Origin: Bacteroidetes bacterium UBA2234
Lineage (GTDB): Bacteria; Bacteroidota; Bacteroidia; NS11-12g; UBA955
Direction of reading: 5' to 3'
Assembly: GCA_002347985.1 (NCBI GenBank)
Contig: DDYM01000073.1
Span: forward strand, 1 to 30,272
DNA length: 30,272 nucleotides
In this document: positions 1 through 7,732 of the stretch, in pieces
Numbering within the stretch: position 1 is the first letter of the stretch
How the letters are laid out: every line of letters starts with the position of its first letter
The notes under the pieces: model-generated
The model's database searches: none
What the model was told of the DNA's origin: nothing
The model's input: only the letters and a program-made list of their open reading frames with translations
Made by a program: the position numbers and the translations under genes

Positions 1-192
1 ACATCGCTTATGCAAGCCGGACAGTATGTTCAGGTAATCGAAGATCGCCAAGGACTTAAAATTGGTTGTATCGAAGAAATCGCTTGGCGCCAAGGATTTA
101 TTACTTCGGAACAGTTGCTTGCCATCGCTCAACCCTTGAAAAAGAGCGGTTACGGCCTGTACCTGGAGAAAATGGTGACGCAAAAGTTATAA
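1..192 (+). CDS. rfbA: Glucose-1-phosphate thymidylyltransferase, 3' end (partial)
   Basis: Only the C-terminal 63 residues are present; the reading frame is open to the window edge, so the Met codon at position 10 is internal. The visible segment carries the well-conserved RmlA/RfbA tail: a short-helix segment ending in [20 protein letters not shown], then [12 protein letters not shown], and [14 protein letters not shown] close to the stop. RfbA condenses dTTP and glucose-1-phosphate to dTDP-glucose, the first step to dTDP-rhamnose and other deoxysugars for surface polysaccharide, in the cytoplasm. The catalytic N-terminal nucleotidyltransferase motif lies outside the window. It runs tail-to-tail with tyrS, 64 bp away. 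Identification rests on family resemblance of the tail and is fairly secure. Confidence 0.88.
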   Translation, partial: TSLMQAGQYVQVIEDRQGLKIGCIEEIAWRQGFITSEQLLAIAQPLKKSGYGLYLEKMVTQKL

Positions 193-256
193 CTCAATCG
201 AGCTCTATACGATTTTTTGTGGATTTGAGCCGTGCTTGAACTCAATCTCGTTCCGT

Positions 257-1555
257 TCAAACCGCTTCTATCAAGAAATACTGCTTTTTGCCTTTTTGAG
301 CAATCAAGTATTTTCCATGCAATAAAATGGTCTCATTAATCGTACCGTCTATGTCGGTGTATTTGTCCTTGTTAAAAGCAAATCCATTGGCTTGCAACAT
401 CTTACGCGCTTCCGACTTAGATGGAAATATTTGAGTATTTACAGCCAACAGATCCAATACAGGAACCCCTTGATTCAACGTTGCTTTTTCCACTTCAAAA
501 CGCTCCATACCATCCGCCGCAGCGGCAAGCGTAGCTTCGTCTAAGGCTTTTAAATCATCAGCAGAACCATTGCCAAAAAAGATTTGTGTTGCCTTTAATG
601 CCATGGCCAAATCGACTTCTGAATGCACGCGTGTGGTCATTTCGGCTGCGAGTTCTTTTTGTAGAATACGCATGTGTTCCTGACCTGTATGCTCGGCAAT
701 CAATGCTTCAATTTGGTCACGATTCTTTAATGAATAGATTTTGATAAAGCGAACAGCATCCTCATCTGCCACATTCAACCAAAATTGATAAAATTTATAG
801 GGCGATGTTCTGGAAGGATCGAGCCAAACATTGCCGCCTTCGGACTTACCAAACTTAGTTCCATCCGCCTTTGTAATGAGTGGTGCGGTTAAGGCAAATC
901 CTTCACCACCCGCCATTCTGCGAATAAGCTCTGTACCTGTGGTAATATTTCCCCATTGGTCGCTTCCACCCATCTGTAATTTGCAACCTTCATTTTTGTA
1001 TAAGTGCAAAAAATCATACCCTTGCACCAATTGATAAGTGAATTCGGTGAATGAAATCCCTCCTGATTCAAGTCGGTTCCTCACACTATCCTTACTCATC
1101 ATATAACTCACAGTGATGTGTTTACCTACATCGCGAATGAAATCAAGGAACGACCAATTTTTAAACCAATCATAGTTATTGACCATTTTGGCTTTATTGC
1201 CGCCTTCGCCAAATTCAATGAATTTCTCAAGTTGTGATTTTTGACATGCGATGTTGTGATTTATCGTTTCAACATCGAGCAGTTTTCTTTCATCCGTTTT
1301 CCCACTTGGGTCGCCTACCATTCCCGTTGCACCGCCTACCAAAGCCACCGGAATATGTCCGGCACGTTGGAAATGCATCAACTGCGTGATTGGCACAAGG
1401 TTTCCAATGTGCAATGAATCTGCTGTTGGATCAAACCCAACATAACCCGTAACCTGCTCTGAATTGAGCAATTCTTGGGTGCCAGGCATTGCATCATGGA
1501 GTAAACCCCTCCAACGAAGCTCTTCTACAAAATCAAAATTGGGTTGAAACGACAT
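257..1555 (-). CDS. tyrS: Tyrosyl-tRNA synthetase
   Basis: 432 residues, the normal length for bacterial TyrRS. It charges tRNA-Tyr with tyrosine in the cytoplasm. The class I signature is HIGN in [12 protein letters not shown] (about residue 48), and the KMSKS-loop equivalent is KFGKS in [12 protein letters not shown] (about residue 234). The tyrosine-binding helix region [13 protein letters not shown] and GGSDQWGNI are intact. The last ~65 residues form the S4-like RNA-binding domain, beginning around [14 protein letters not shown]. The ATG start lies 7 nt downstream of a perfect TAnnTTTG promoter element, implying a very short leader. It runs tail-to-tail with rfbA. Confidence 0.97.
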   Translation of the reverse strand: MSFQPNFDFVEELRWRGLLHDAMPGTQELLNSEQVTGYVGFDPTADSLHIGNLVPITQLMHFQRAGHIPVALVGGATGMVGDPSGKTDERKLLDVETINHNIACQKSQLEKFIEFGEGGNKAKMVNNYDWFKNWSFLDFIRDVGKHITVSYMMSKDSVRNRLESGGISFTEFTYQLVQGYDFLHLYKNEGCKLQMGGSDQWGNITTGTELIRRMAGGEGFALTAPLITKADGTKFGKSEGGNVWLDPSRTSPYKFYQFWLNVADEDAVRFIKIYSLKNRDQIEALIAEHTGQEHMRILQKELAAEMTTRVHSEVDLAMALKATQIFFGNGSADDLKALDEATLAAAADGMERFEVEKATLNQGVPVLDLLAVNTQIFPSKSEARKMLQANGFAFNKDKYTDIDGTINETILLHGKYLIAQKGKKQYFLIEAV

Positions 1556-1562
1556 AGAAATG

Positions 1563-1570
1563 CAAAGTTA
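1563..1570 (-). promoter_or_regulatory. -7 promoter element TAACTTTG for tyrS
   Basis: Read on the minus strand this is TAACTTTG, a perfect match to the Bacteroidota sigma-ABfr -7 consensus TAnnTTTG. Its last base is separated from the tyrS ATG by only 7 nt, so the transcript should have almost no leader. I did not find a convincing -33 TTTG at the usual spacing. Confidence 0.6.
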
Positions 1571-1591
1571 CAATATTCCTTTGGGAACCAT

Positions 1592-2014
1592 TTACTGAGC
1601 CTCGCGCTTGGCAATGGCATCGGAAATATATGATTTCAACGCATCTACATCTTCGTCATCCAATCCACTTGTTGCCAATGAAACTACTTGGGCCGTTTCT
1701 TTCAGCATAAAATTGATTTCATATTCCAAATAATCAATGCGTTGCAAATACTTCCATGGAATCATCATATAGGATGAAAAAAAGTGCAATCGAAACGAAA
1801 TCGCTTCGTCGTCTACTTTCACAAAATACTCCCCACGTCTTTTTTTAATGAGAAATAAGAAAGAGGGAATTGAAACCAAGAGCCAAACCAATCCACCTTT
1901 CCAACCCAACATTCCATAGTGAAATCCCCAGCCCACAAAAATTAAAACGCACAACACAATAAAGGCTGGCATTTCGGCTTTTTTGGATGGAATGATAATA
2001 TGTAGGGGTGACAT
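1592..2014 (-). CDS. Small membrane protein, PH-like domain, unknown function
   Basis: 140 residues with the start chosen here. I do not recognise a named family. After a short basic N-terminus there are two hydrophobic segments (about residues 14-30 and 36-55), then a soluble C-terminal half containing YFVKVDDEAISF and MIPWKYLQRIDYLEYE, which looks like the beta-strand pattern of a bacterial PH-like domain. The start at 2014 is preferred over an in-frame ATG five codons upstream (2029) because it forms a TAATG overlap with the stop codon of the upstream T9SS gene, a classic arrangement for translational re-initiation. Both genes therefore probably share one mRNA. The function is unknown; an inner-membrane location is inferred. 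Confidence 0.75.
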   Translation of the reverse strand: MSPLHIIIPSKKAEMPAFIVLCVLIFVGWGFHYGMLGWKGGLVWLLVSIPSFLFLIKKRRGEYFVKVDDEAISFRLHFFSSYMMIPWKYLQRIDYLEYEINFMLKETAQVVSLATSGLDDEDVDALKSYISDAIAKREAQ

Positions 2015-2715
2015 TATTCCTTGATCCATTGGGTGTGAACAGAACCTGATGTCATGAAATAAATACCCGCTTTTAGTTCAGAAACATCTGCACTCCACAA
2101 GTTGTTTTCTTCGATTAACTTCAAGTTCACTTGAGCGCCCAAAGCATTGTAAATAATCGGCTTAGTAGAACAACCTGAAACAAAGATTTGATTGGTAACA
2201 GGGTTTGGATACACTCGAATTGATGTCAAACTATTTTCAGTAATTTGTGCAGTTCCACCGGTAATTGTGATACTAAAATTCTTGATGGTATCGGGTTGAG
2301 CCACTGGAATAAATCCGTTTACTTTGGCATAGGCTGTAATTGCAAATTTCAAGGGGAAAACACCTGATTGCGTTGGTGTTCCATTGAGTTTAATACAGCG
2401 AACTTTTGAAGGTAGATAGATACAACGTGGTTCAAAACAAACGTATCCCATTCCTGTTGGCAAACCAATCACCTTGGTGAGTTTTAGGGAGTCAATCGTC
2501 ACATTTTGTTTGCTGCCACCCACAACTACCGATGTATCTTTAAACGACAATACCATTACTGTTTGGTTGTAAGCAGTACCTACGTTGCCGTCAGCCAATT
2601 TATTGGGATAAAACCCGGGCACCTTAATTGTTGTGTCGGGTGTACAGTTTTGCGCTTGAACGGCTACAGCCATCGAGGTCAAGGCTAAAAAAACGATATG
2701 TCTAATAGTTTTCAT
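2014..2715 (-). CDS. T9SS-sorted secreted protein with Ig-like domain
   Basis: 233 residues. A Sec signal peptide covers about residues 1-21 (hydrophobic core FLALTSMAVAV, cleavage near AQA/Q). The middle (about 22-155) resembles the putative Ig domain common in secreted Bacteroidota proteins: GLPTGMGYVC, then a Cys-rich CFEPRCIYLPSKVRC and LNGTPTQSGVFPLKF. The last ~75 residues form a type A T9SS sorting domain with RVYPNPV near residue 168 and the closing LKAGIYF motif, so the protein is probably exported through the T9SS and anchored or released at the surface. The binding target is unknown. A TAnnTTTG element lies 7 nt before the ATG. The downstream gene is coupled by TAATG. Confidence 0.88.
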   Translation of the reverse strand: MKTIRHIVFLALTSMAVAVQAQNCTPDTTIKVPGFYPNKLADGNVGTAYNQTVMVLSFKDTSVVVGGSKQNVTIDSLKLTKVIGLPTGMGYVCFEPRCIYLPSKVRCIKLNGTPTQSGVFPLKFAITAYAKVNGFIPVAQPDTIKNFSITITGGTAQITENSLTSIRVYPNPVTNQIFVSGCSTKPIIYNALGAQVNLKLIEENNLWSADVSELKAGIYFMTSGSVHTQWIKE

Positions 2716-2722
2716 ATGATTT

Positions 2723-2730
2723 CAAAGATA
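2723..2730 (-). promoter_or_regulatory. -7 promoter element TATCTTTG
   Basis: Perfect TAnnTTTG on the minus strand in the 23-nt gap between the GT87 gene and the T9SS gene. Its end is 7 nt from the ATG, implying a nearly leaderless transcript. It marks the T9SS/PH-like pair as its own transcription unit. Confidence 0.55.
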
Positions 2731-2738
2731 AAGTAATA

Positions 2739-4046
2739 CTAAATGGTTTTTTCATGTTGCATCTTTTTGACCTTCCAACCCAGATACAAGTGCGCGTACA
2801 GCAGGAAAATCAAACCGCCAATTCCTTGAATTCTGTATCCGCTAATCCAAGCGCGAATATCGAAAGGAAGTGCCTCAAAAAATACAATTAGCCCCATGAG
2901 AAAGGCTCCCGTAAACAGTCCTAGTTTGATACTTTTTGGAATTGAATTCTCATTCGAAAGATCACCAACATTCATCAACCAATCCTTAACAACGAACAAA
3001 ACCATAGGCCACATCATAAGCAAGGAATAATCCCGCTGATGGGGAAAGGCCAATGGAATTGAGGCCAAGAATATCGACATTAACAAAATGGTATTGTTAT
3101 GATTGCGTAGGTTTCGGAATTTCCATACCCAATAACAACAAGAGGATAACACCATCAATCTAAAAATTTGTGTGGTAAAGAACACGCCTGAAGCACCCAT
3201 AGAAAACCAAGCTACCCGGTCTTCGCCTTCAATATTTAAACCGGTCAAATACTTAGTGACCAAAGCACCGAAATCAATAAAACCGCCTTCACCCAACTCC
3301 ACTATATGGTTTTTTGAAAATGGATTGATATTCATCATCCAGCTTTGAAGCAATTCAAGATGATATTGGAAAGGCAAATACACAAATGGCAATAAAACCA
3401 TCGCAATTACCAAGGACACTGTAATCACAAAAGCCCGCCATTCTTTCATCAAAAACAATTGCCCTACCATAAAAATGGGTAGAATTTTCAAGTTAACACC
3501 AAATGCCAAACCGGTGAAATACCTAGGACTTTTAGACTGTAAAAATTGAAAGGCCCGAACTACCCCCCATACGATCAATATTGTCATTTGTCCGTACAAC
3601 AGATTTAAGAAAATCCATCGATATGAAACCAAAGCCAGTACAATCCAAAATGTTAAACCCGCTTTGTTTTTCGGGGCACTAACCAAATCTCTGACAAACT
3701 GAAACAACTGATAAACAAAATATAGATTCAAGCAATTCCAAAGGATTTTAAGGATAAACAACCCAAATGGCACTTCATGGGTTACAATAAATTGAGGCAA
3801 GAAGGTAAATGGCGCCAACAATGTGGCAAACAAGGGGCTGTAATAGTAATAAAGTTGCCACCCTTCGGCAGAATAAGGTTTGCTGTATAAATTCTCAAAG
3901 GAAACCAACCTTTGGGCGGCGCCATAGAAAATGTTTAAATCATTGTTGGTGCTGATGCTCCGCATAAAAGGCCAAGCTATAAGCCCGATAAAAATCCAAG
4001 TGAGAATTTTAATCCCTTTTTGATATGTTTTTTCTGCTTCAGTCAC
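2739..4046 (-). CDS. GT87-like (DUF2029) polytopic membrane glycosyltransferase
   Basis: 435 residues, almost wholly hydrophobic, with about ten predicted membrane segments. The region after the first segment, NDLNIFYGAAQRLVSFENLY followed by YYYSPLFATLLAPFTFLP, matches the GT87/DUF2029 pattern (acidic/aromatic loop, then SPLFALLLAPFSYLP). Members use polyprenyl-phosphate sugars and act on the outer face of the inner membrane; alpha-mannosyltransferases are the characterised examples, so the sugar and acceptor here are unknown. The start is GTG, 11 nt after a TAnnTTTG element; no better ATG lies nearby. The truncated gene at the far end of the window (29055-30272) belongs to the same family. 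Confidence 0.83.
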   Translation of the reverse strand: MTEAEKTYQKGIKILTWIFIGLIAWPFMRSISTNNDLNIFYGAAQRLVSFENLYSKPYSAEGWQLYYYYSPLFATLLAPFTFLPQFIVTHEVPFGLFILKILWNCLNLYFVYQLFQFVRDLVSAPKNKAGLTFWIVLALVSYRWIFLNLLYGQMTILIVWGVVRAFQFLQSKSPRYFTGLAFGVNLKILPIFMVGQLFLMKEWRAFVITVSLVIAMVLLPFVYLPFQYHLELLQSWMMNINPFSKNHIVELGEGGFIDFGALVTKYLTGLNIEGEDRVAWFSMGASGVFFTTQIFRLMVLSSCCYWVWKFRNLRNHNNTILLMSIFLASIPLAFPHQRDYSLLMMWPMVLFVVKDWLMNVGDLSNENSIPKSIKLGLFTGAFLMGLIVFFEALPFDIRAWISGYRIQGIGGLIFLLYAHLYLGWKVKKMQHEKTI

Positions 4047-4057
4047 AAATTACATTG

Positions 4058-4065
4058 CAAATTTA
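4058..4065 (-). promoter_or_regulatory. -7 promoter element TAAATTTG
   Basis: Perfect TAnnTTTG on the minus strand, 11 nt ahead of the GTG start of the GT87 gene; it supports that unusual start codon. Confidence 0.5.
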
Positions 4066-4158
4066 GCCATTGCCCCGAGTAAACAATGCAGGGCCAATGA
4101 AAGTATGTTCACAACAGATAATTGTACGACTTCACCAAAAAATACGATCCTTTTCGAG

Positions 4159-4166
4159 TAATTTTG
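4159..4166 (+). promoter_or_regulatory. -7 promoter element TAATTTTG for tRNA-Arg
   Basis: Perfect TAnnTTTG on the plus strand, its last base 9 nt before the first base of the tRNA. This places the transcript start just before, or at, the tRNA 5' end. Confidence 0.55.
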
Positions 4167-4175
4167 TGGCCCATT

Positions 4176-4250
4176 GGCCCCGTAGTTCAATGGATAGAAT
4201 AGATGTTTCCTAAACATTTGATATGAGTTCGATTCTCGTCGGGGCTACCA
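4176..4250 (+). tRNA. tRNA-Arg (anticodon CCU), CCA encoded
   Basis: Folded by hand. Acceptor 4176-4182 pairs with 4240-4246 (GGCCCCG/CGGGGCU, with a G-U closing pair). T8 A9 precede a D-stem GTTC/GAAT. Anticodon stem 4202-4206 pairs with 4214-4218 and encloses the loop TTCCTAA, giving anticodon CCU, which reads the Arg codon AGG. The variable loop is short, the T-loop is TTCGATT (4228-4234), the discriminator is A, and CCA (4248-4250) is genomically encoded. The gene is a single tRNA in its own unit, with a promoter element just upstream and a terminator about 100 nt downstream. Confidence 0.95.
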
Positions 4251-4348
4251 AAGCGGAATTATCGAACTAATGAATTTGGTTTGACTAATTCGAAAGTTAC
4301 AGGTTAGTTAATTAACGTAGAGTTTCTGCTAAAGCAATTTACTTTTTA

Positions 4349-4378
4349 AAAAAAGTGAAGCTACCGCTTCACTTTTTT
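4349..4378. terminator. Bidirectional rho-independent terminator
   Basis: A 13-bp perfect inverted repeat (AAAAAAGTGAAGC / GCTTCACTTTTTT) around a 4-nt loop TACC, flanked by A and T tracts so that it can work on both strands. It separates tRNA-Arg (+) from the convergent propeller gene (-). Confidence 0.85.
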
Positions 4379-4444
4379 CGTTTCAAGGGATCATAGGAAA
4401 TGAATCCTGAGAAAGCTACATTACCCGAAACGAGTCCTAGGAAA

Positions 4445-5938
4445 TTAATTATCCAATACGCTGAATATTTGATAAAATTTTTCATCTACAAAAAAATGAT
4501 AATTTCCTACCGCCAATTCATCTATTGAAATGTTTGTGATTTCAGAGTTTAATATTCCCCTAAGTACCATTTTTCCGTTATTATCAAAAATTGAGAATGC
4601 AGATCCATAAAGATTGGATTTCACTTTTACATAAATAACACGCTGGGTTGGATTAGGAAAAATATCAATTTTATGGCTCACCTCTTTTTCCCAAACTGAC
4701 AATGTATTCAAATCAAAAACTCTTACTTGGCCCGCCCTAATATCACTACCTTTATTAAAAGGTGCACCTATAGCAACTGTATGGGGATTGGGCATATTAA
4801 CAGAAGAGCCAAATTGGTCATCGTAAAACTCGCCATCTATGTCAGAGCCTCTTTGTTTCCAAGAAGTGCCATCCCAATTATACAAGCGTACATGTCCATT
4901 TAAATTTGAATTCCCACGATTTTTTGGTGCTCCAATAGCGATGGTATTTGAATCCACCATACAAATTGATCTACCCGAATTGTCTCCAGGCGATTCCCCA
5001 TCTATGTCAAGTCCTTTTTGAATCCATTTATTTCCGTTCCAAGTATACACGCGCACTTGACCGGCATCTTTGCCACTGCCATCATTTTGCGGCGCCCCAA
5101 TGGCGATGATATTTGAATCGGGCATGCTTACCGAGAAACCTGAATAATCTCCGGGGGCTTCTCCATCAATGTCATCACCTTTCTGCAACCATGTCACACC
5201 ATTCCAAACATAAATACGTACGTGACCAACATCATTATTGCCCCAAAAAACACCATCATTGAGTTCTGCACCTACTGCAATGGTGTTTGCATCGGGCATG
5301 TCTATACTACAGCCCGATAAATCCCACGAAGCTTCACCGTAGATATCTTTACCTTTCTTTTTCCATGAAATGCCGTTCCAATAATAAATACGCACTTGTC
5401 CTGACCAAGTCCCATTAGCATCATTTTCGGCTGCTCCTATTGCGATAGTATTAGAATCAGGCATGCACACTACCCCCGATCTATCATATAACGAATCACC
5501 ATCTATGTCATCCCCTTTCTGCACCCATCTATTACCATTCCAAGAATAAACACGTACATTACCTACATCATTTTTGCCATTGCCATCATTATACGGCGAT
5601 CCAACAGCAAGTGTATTAGCATCCGCCATACTCACAAATTGTCCAAATTCGTCTCCTTCTGCCTCCCCATAAATATCCATACCTTTTTGAACCCAAGAGT
5701 TGGCTACCCAATTATATACACTCACCTTGCCAACACTCCATCCTTTTCCGGCATTCTTAGGTGCGCCGATGGCAACGGTTGTTGCGTCGGGCATACTTAC
5801 CGCACGTCCAAATTCATCTCCTTCTGCCTCGCCGTCAATATCCAAACCTATTTGCGTTTGCGCATTCAAAACGCCTACCGTCAGCATAATAACTGCGATT
5901 AGCGATATTCGGTAAAGATTTCTTTTGGGAAAGTTCAC
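4445..5938 (-). CDS. T9SS-sorted seven-repeat beta-propeller surface protein
   Basis: 497 residues. Residues 1-27 are a signal peptide (basic start, hydrophobic ISLIAVIMLTVGV, cleavage near NAQ). Residues 31-418 are seven tandem repeats of 54-58 residues, each with GxDIDGEAxGDxxG, an xxTIAIGAP core and VRVYxWNGxxWxQK; seven repeats fit one closed seven-bladed propeller of the FG-GAP/integrin-like kind. The DxDG-type loops could bind calcium (inference). Residues 419-497 are a type A T9SS sorting domain with IDIFPNPTQ and LAVGNYHF. Such proteins are usually surface adhesins or of unknown binding role. The start is GTG, and a one-mismatch TAATTTCG at 5943-5950 sits 4 nt upstream, suggesting little or no leader. 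Confidence 0.87.
   Translation of the reverse strand: MNFPKRNLYRISLIAVIMLTVGVLNAQTQIGLDIDGEAEGDEFGRAVSMPDATTVAIGAPKNAGKGWSVGKVSVYNWVANSWVQKGMDIYGEAEGDEFGQFVSMADANTLAVGSPYNDGNGKNDVGNVRVYSWNGNRWVQKGDDIDGDSLYDRSGVVCMPDSNTIAIGAAENDANGTWSGQVRIYYWNGISWKKKGKDIYGEASWDLSGCSIDMPDANTIAVGAELNDGVFWGNNDVGHVRIYVWNGVTWLQKGDDIDGEAPGDYSGFSVSMPDSNIIAIGAPQNDGSGKDAGQVRVYTWNGNKWIQKGLDIDGESPGDNSGRSICMVDSNTIAIGAPKNRGNSNLNGHVRLYNWDGTSWKQRGSDIDGEFYDDQFGSSVNMPNPHTVAIGAPFNKGSDIRAGQVRVFDLNTLSVWEKEVSHKIDIFPNPTQRVIYVKVKSNLYGSAFSIFDNNGKMVLRGILNSEITNISIDELAVGNYHFFVDEKFYQIFSVLDN
4685..5848 (-). repeat. Seven tandem ~55-codon repeats (propeller blades)
   Basis: Protein-coding tandem repeats with units (in residues) 31-85, 86-141, 142-195, 196-253, 254-308, 309-363 and 364-418. 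Length variation is confined to the loop after the GAP/GAE motif. The copies have diverged, so they reflect protein architecture rather than recent slippage. Confidence 0.9.
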
Positions 5939-6071
5939 AAAACGAAATTATACAATTAATTATTTTTTTTTGAAACTATCATCAATCACTTCTACCGAGG
6001 TCAATTTCAGTCCGTGATATTAGTTCTCCTGAACAAATTTTTGTACTTCTCTTAAATCACCTATCAATAAT

Positions 6072-6131
6072 AGTTTAAAAAACATGTTGAATGCAAAGGG
6101 CCCGATATACTGGGCCCTTTGCATTCAACAT
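6072..6131 (-). terminator. Terminator with a perfect 20-bp stem
   Basis: Arms 6084-6103 and 6112-6131 are exact inverted copies (20 bp, including GCAAAGGGCCC) around an 8-nt loop. On the minus strand the stem is followed at once by a GTTTTTT tract (6078-6083), as expected for an intrinsic terminator 18 nt past the stop of the beta-barrel gene. The stem is unusually long for a simple terminator. Confidence 0.85.
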
Positions 6132-6149
6132 ATTCTGATAAATTGAAAT

Positions 6150-6914
6150 TTAAAATGACGGACATGCATTGCCTCTGTGCTTTGGAAGTCCTCTGTATTT
6201 ATTGTTTCTAGACATAGAGCCATTTTGGCCACATGCCGCAGAACGAGATGCTCTGATTTTTGAATTGCCTCCATAAATTGGGATTCTATAATTTACAGTT
6301 GCAGAGGTGTAAAAATCACGATTCCTTGACTCCGCAGTATTCATCCCATCCAATACATCCCCATTGACTTTGTTGGTCACCATTTCAAATGAAACCACCG
6401 AACCACGCTGAGTAGACAATAAATCAAAACCAACACCCAATGGAATTACATAAGAACTCGCATTGCTTGCAGAAGAATTTGTCACTACCTCACCCATCCC
6501 ATTTTTTACGCTATATCCAACCTTTCCATATTTCAATCCTGAAGTTAAATAAACAGGAATATGAGGCATGGGATAGTATTCTAGCATCAATCCAGCATCC
6601 AAAATCTGACCAGAAAGAGTGAGATTTCTTTGCTGAAAAAATGCATCCCTAGAGTATTTATCCAATGATGCATATTCAGAGTAACCCAAATTTGCGCGCA
6701 ATTTGACGCCCGGAAAAACAACAACTTTTGCAAACCCTTGGGTGGATAATTTACCCTGAACTACATTAGCATTCACATAATTTGAAGTGGCAGTATGAGC
6801 TCCAATTTCACCGCGATACACAGATAAGCCGGCGCCCATTCCCAATTCGATTTGACCTTGAACAATTGAAAAATGCAAAGCCAATCCACTGATAATTAAT
6901 AATTTGGTTTTCAT
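6150..6914 (-). CDS. Outer-membrane beta-barrel-like protein with Cys-containing tail
   Basis: 254 residues. A signal peptide covers residues 1-20 (LLIISGLALHFSIVQG, cleavage before Q). The mature part alternates polar and aromatic/hydrophobic residues in strand-like segments (GMGAGLSVYRGEIG, KLRANLGYSEYASL, GLMLEYYPMPHIPVYLTSGLKYG, FYTSATVNYRIPIYG), typical of small Bacteroidota outer-membrane barrels of the PorT/DUF6089 kind. After the last strand the tail is polar and basic, with Cys228 and Cys251 and an ending of CPSF; that tail could form a disulfide. The specific function is unknown. Transcription ends at the strong hairpin just downstream. Confidence 0.7.
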   Translation of the reverse strand: MKTKLLIISGLALHFSIVQGQIELGMGAGLSVYRGEIGAHTATSNYVNANVVQGKLSTQGFAKVVVFPGVKLRANLGYSEYASLDKYSRDAFFQQRNLTLSGQILDAGLMLEYYPMPHIPVYLTSGLKYGKVGYSVKNGMGEVVTNSSASNASSYVIPLGVGFDLLSTQRGSVVSFEMVTNKVNGDVLDGMNTAESRNRDFYTSATVNYRIPIYGGNSKIRASRSAACGQNGSMSRNNKYRGLPKHRGNACPSF

Positions 6915-7009
6915 AAGGTTTGATTAAAAGGTTAGACTGAAAGAGAACTAATTCCCTATACACCGTAACCCTTCTTCAACCCCCAAGCAAAAATTATTTT
7001 TTTTGATTT

Positions 7010-7642
7010 TTATTTCAAATCATACGATTTGATCTCCGTATGGTAAGCGCTGCTACTCGAAGCATAATCATCATCAACCATAATCAAACCAACCTTTGGC
7101 GCATAGTAAGCATCAGAGGTATATCCCATCGAAGGAATGTTTAATCTGATATGTACAACATTCTCAAAAGATTTACTTCCAACTGTTTTTGATCCGGTTT
7201 CAATGACTTCGTAATTGTATTGCTTTAAAATGCCGCCCAACCCCTTGATCGACTTAGACCATTTTTTTCCAGTCTGCGTAGAATCTTTTAAATAAACGAT
7301 TTCTTGTGTGGCACCATCTGCATCCAAAACCAAAACACTGTAATTACCCTTGCTATATCGATAGTAATTTCGGGTAATTACACCCGCAGTATTCGTTTTA
7401 TACATCTGAAATTTGTTCGATAGGTAAAGCACACTTGAATCCTCCACTTTCACTGTCCAATTGCTACTCGATGTCCCCGTTGTGGAATAACTCCAATTGG
7501 ACCCAACATTGGAATTCAAATACTCCCCAGGCTGCGGCGTTGACTTTACAGGGTCCTTTTTGCAAGATCCAAAGCCAAAAATTAATGTCGCCATTACCAT
7601 CGCGAAAGAGAGTTGTCTGGAAATACTTGCTGTAGAATTCAT
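7010..7642 (-). CDS. Secreted lipoprotein, unknown function
   Basis: 210 residues from the chosen start. I do not recognise the family. The N-terminus is a lipoprotein signal: SRQLSFAMVMATLIFGFGSCKKD, with a lipobox-like GFGSC placing the acylated cysteine at about residue 26. The mature part has the repeated look of a small beta-rich surface domain (NSNVGSNWSYSTTGTSSSNW, YYRYSKGNYSVLVLD, HIRLNIPSMGYTSDAYYAPKVGLI). An in-frame ATG 26 codons upstream (7720) would put a charged, non-signal sequence in front of the lipobox and is rejected. A one-mismatch promoter element TAATCTTG at 7660-7667 sits between the two candidate starts, which also supports 7642. Confidence 0.75.
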   Translation of the reverse strand: MNSTASISRQLSFAMVMATLIFGFGSCKKDPVKSTPQPGEYLNSNVGSNWSYSTTGTSSSNWTVKVEDSSVLYLSNKFQMYKTNTAGVITRNYYRYSKGNYSVLVLDADGATQEIVYLKDSTQTGKKWSKSIKGLGGILKQYNYEVIETGSKTVGSKSFENVVHIRLNIPSMGYTSDAYYAPKVGLIMVDDDYASSSSAYHTEIKSYDLK

Positions 7643-7732
7643 GTCGTTTTTATTTGATTCAAGATTACCATTTTTTGACGTCGCAAAAAAGCATCTACAT
7701 CGCATCGTATAGTAAATCAAACACTCTGTCGA

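Larger units (their letters stand above)
4047..4444. other. Intergenic region holding tRNA-Arg and a terminator
   Basis: This 398-nt gap contains, in order, the minus-strand promoter of the GT87 gene, the tRNA-Arg promoter and gene, about 95 nt of AT-rich sequence with no open frame or repeat that I can identify, the bidirectional terminator at 4349-4378, and about 65 nt up to the 3' end of the propeller gene. Nothing else is apparent. Confidence 0.7.

Noticed and set aside
193..256. Terminator between rfbA and tyrS
   Set aside because: Only short imperfect repeats (TTGAG/CTCAA type) occur, with no stable stem plus T tract.
4230..4330. Integration site (att) at the tRNA-Arg 3' end
   Set aside because: There is no integrase, no repeated tRNA 3' fragment and no foreign-looking genes next to it.
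4685..5848. Possible CRISPR or minisatellite array
   Set aside because: The repeats are coding, about 165 nt long, diverged at the DNA level and explained by propeller blades.
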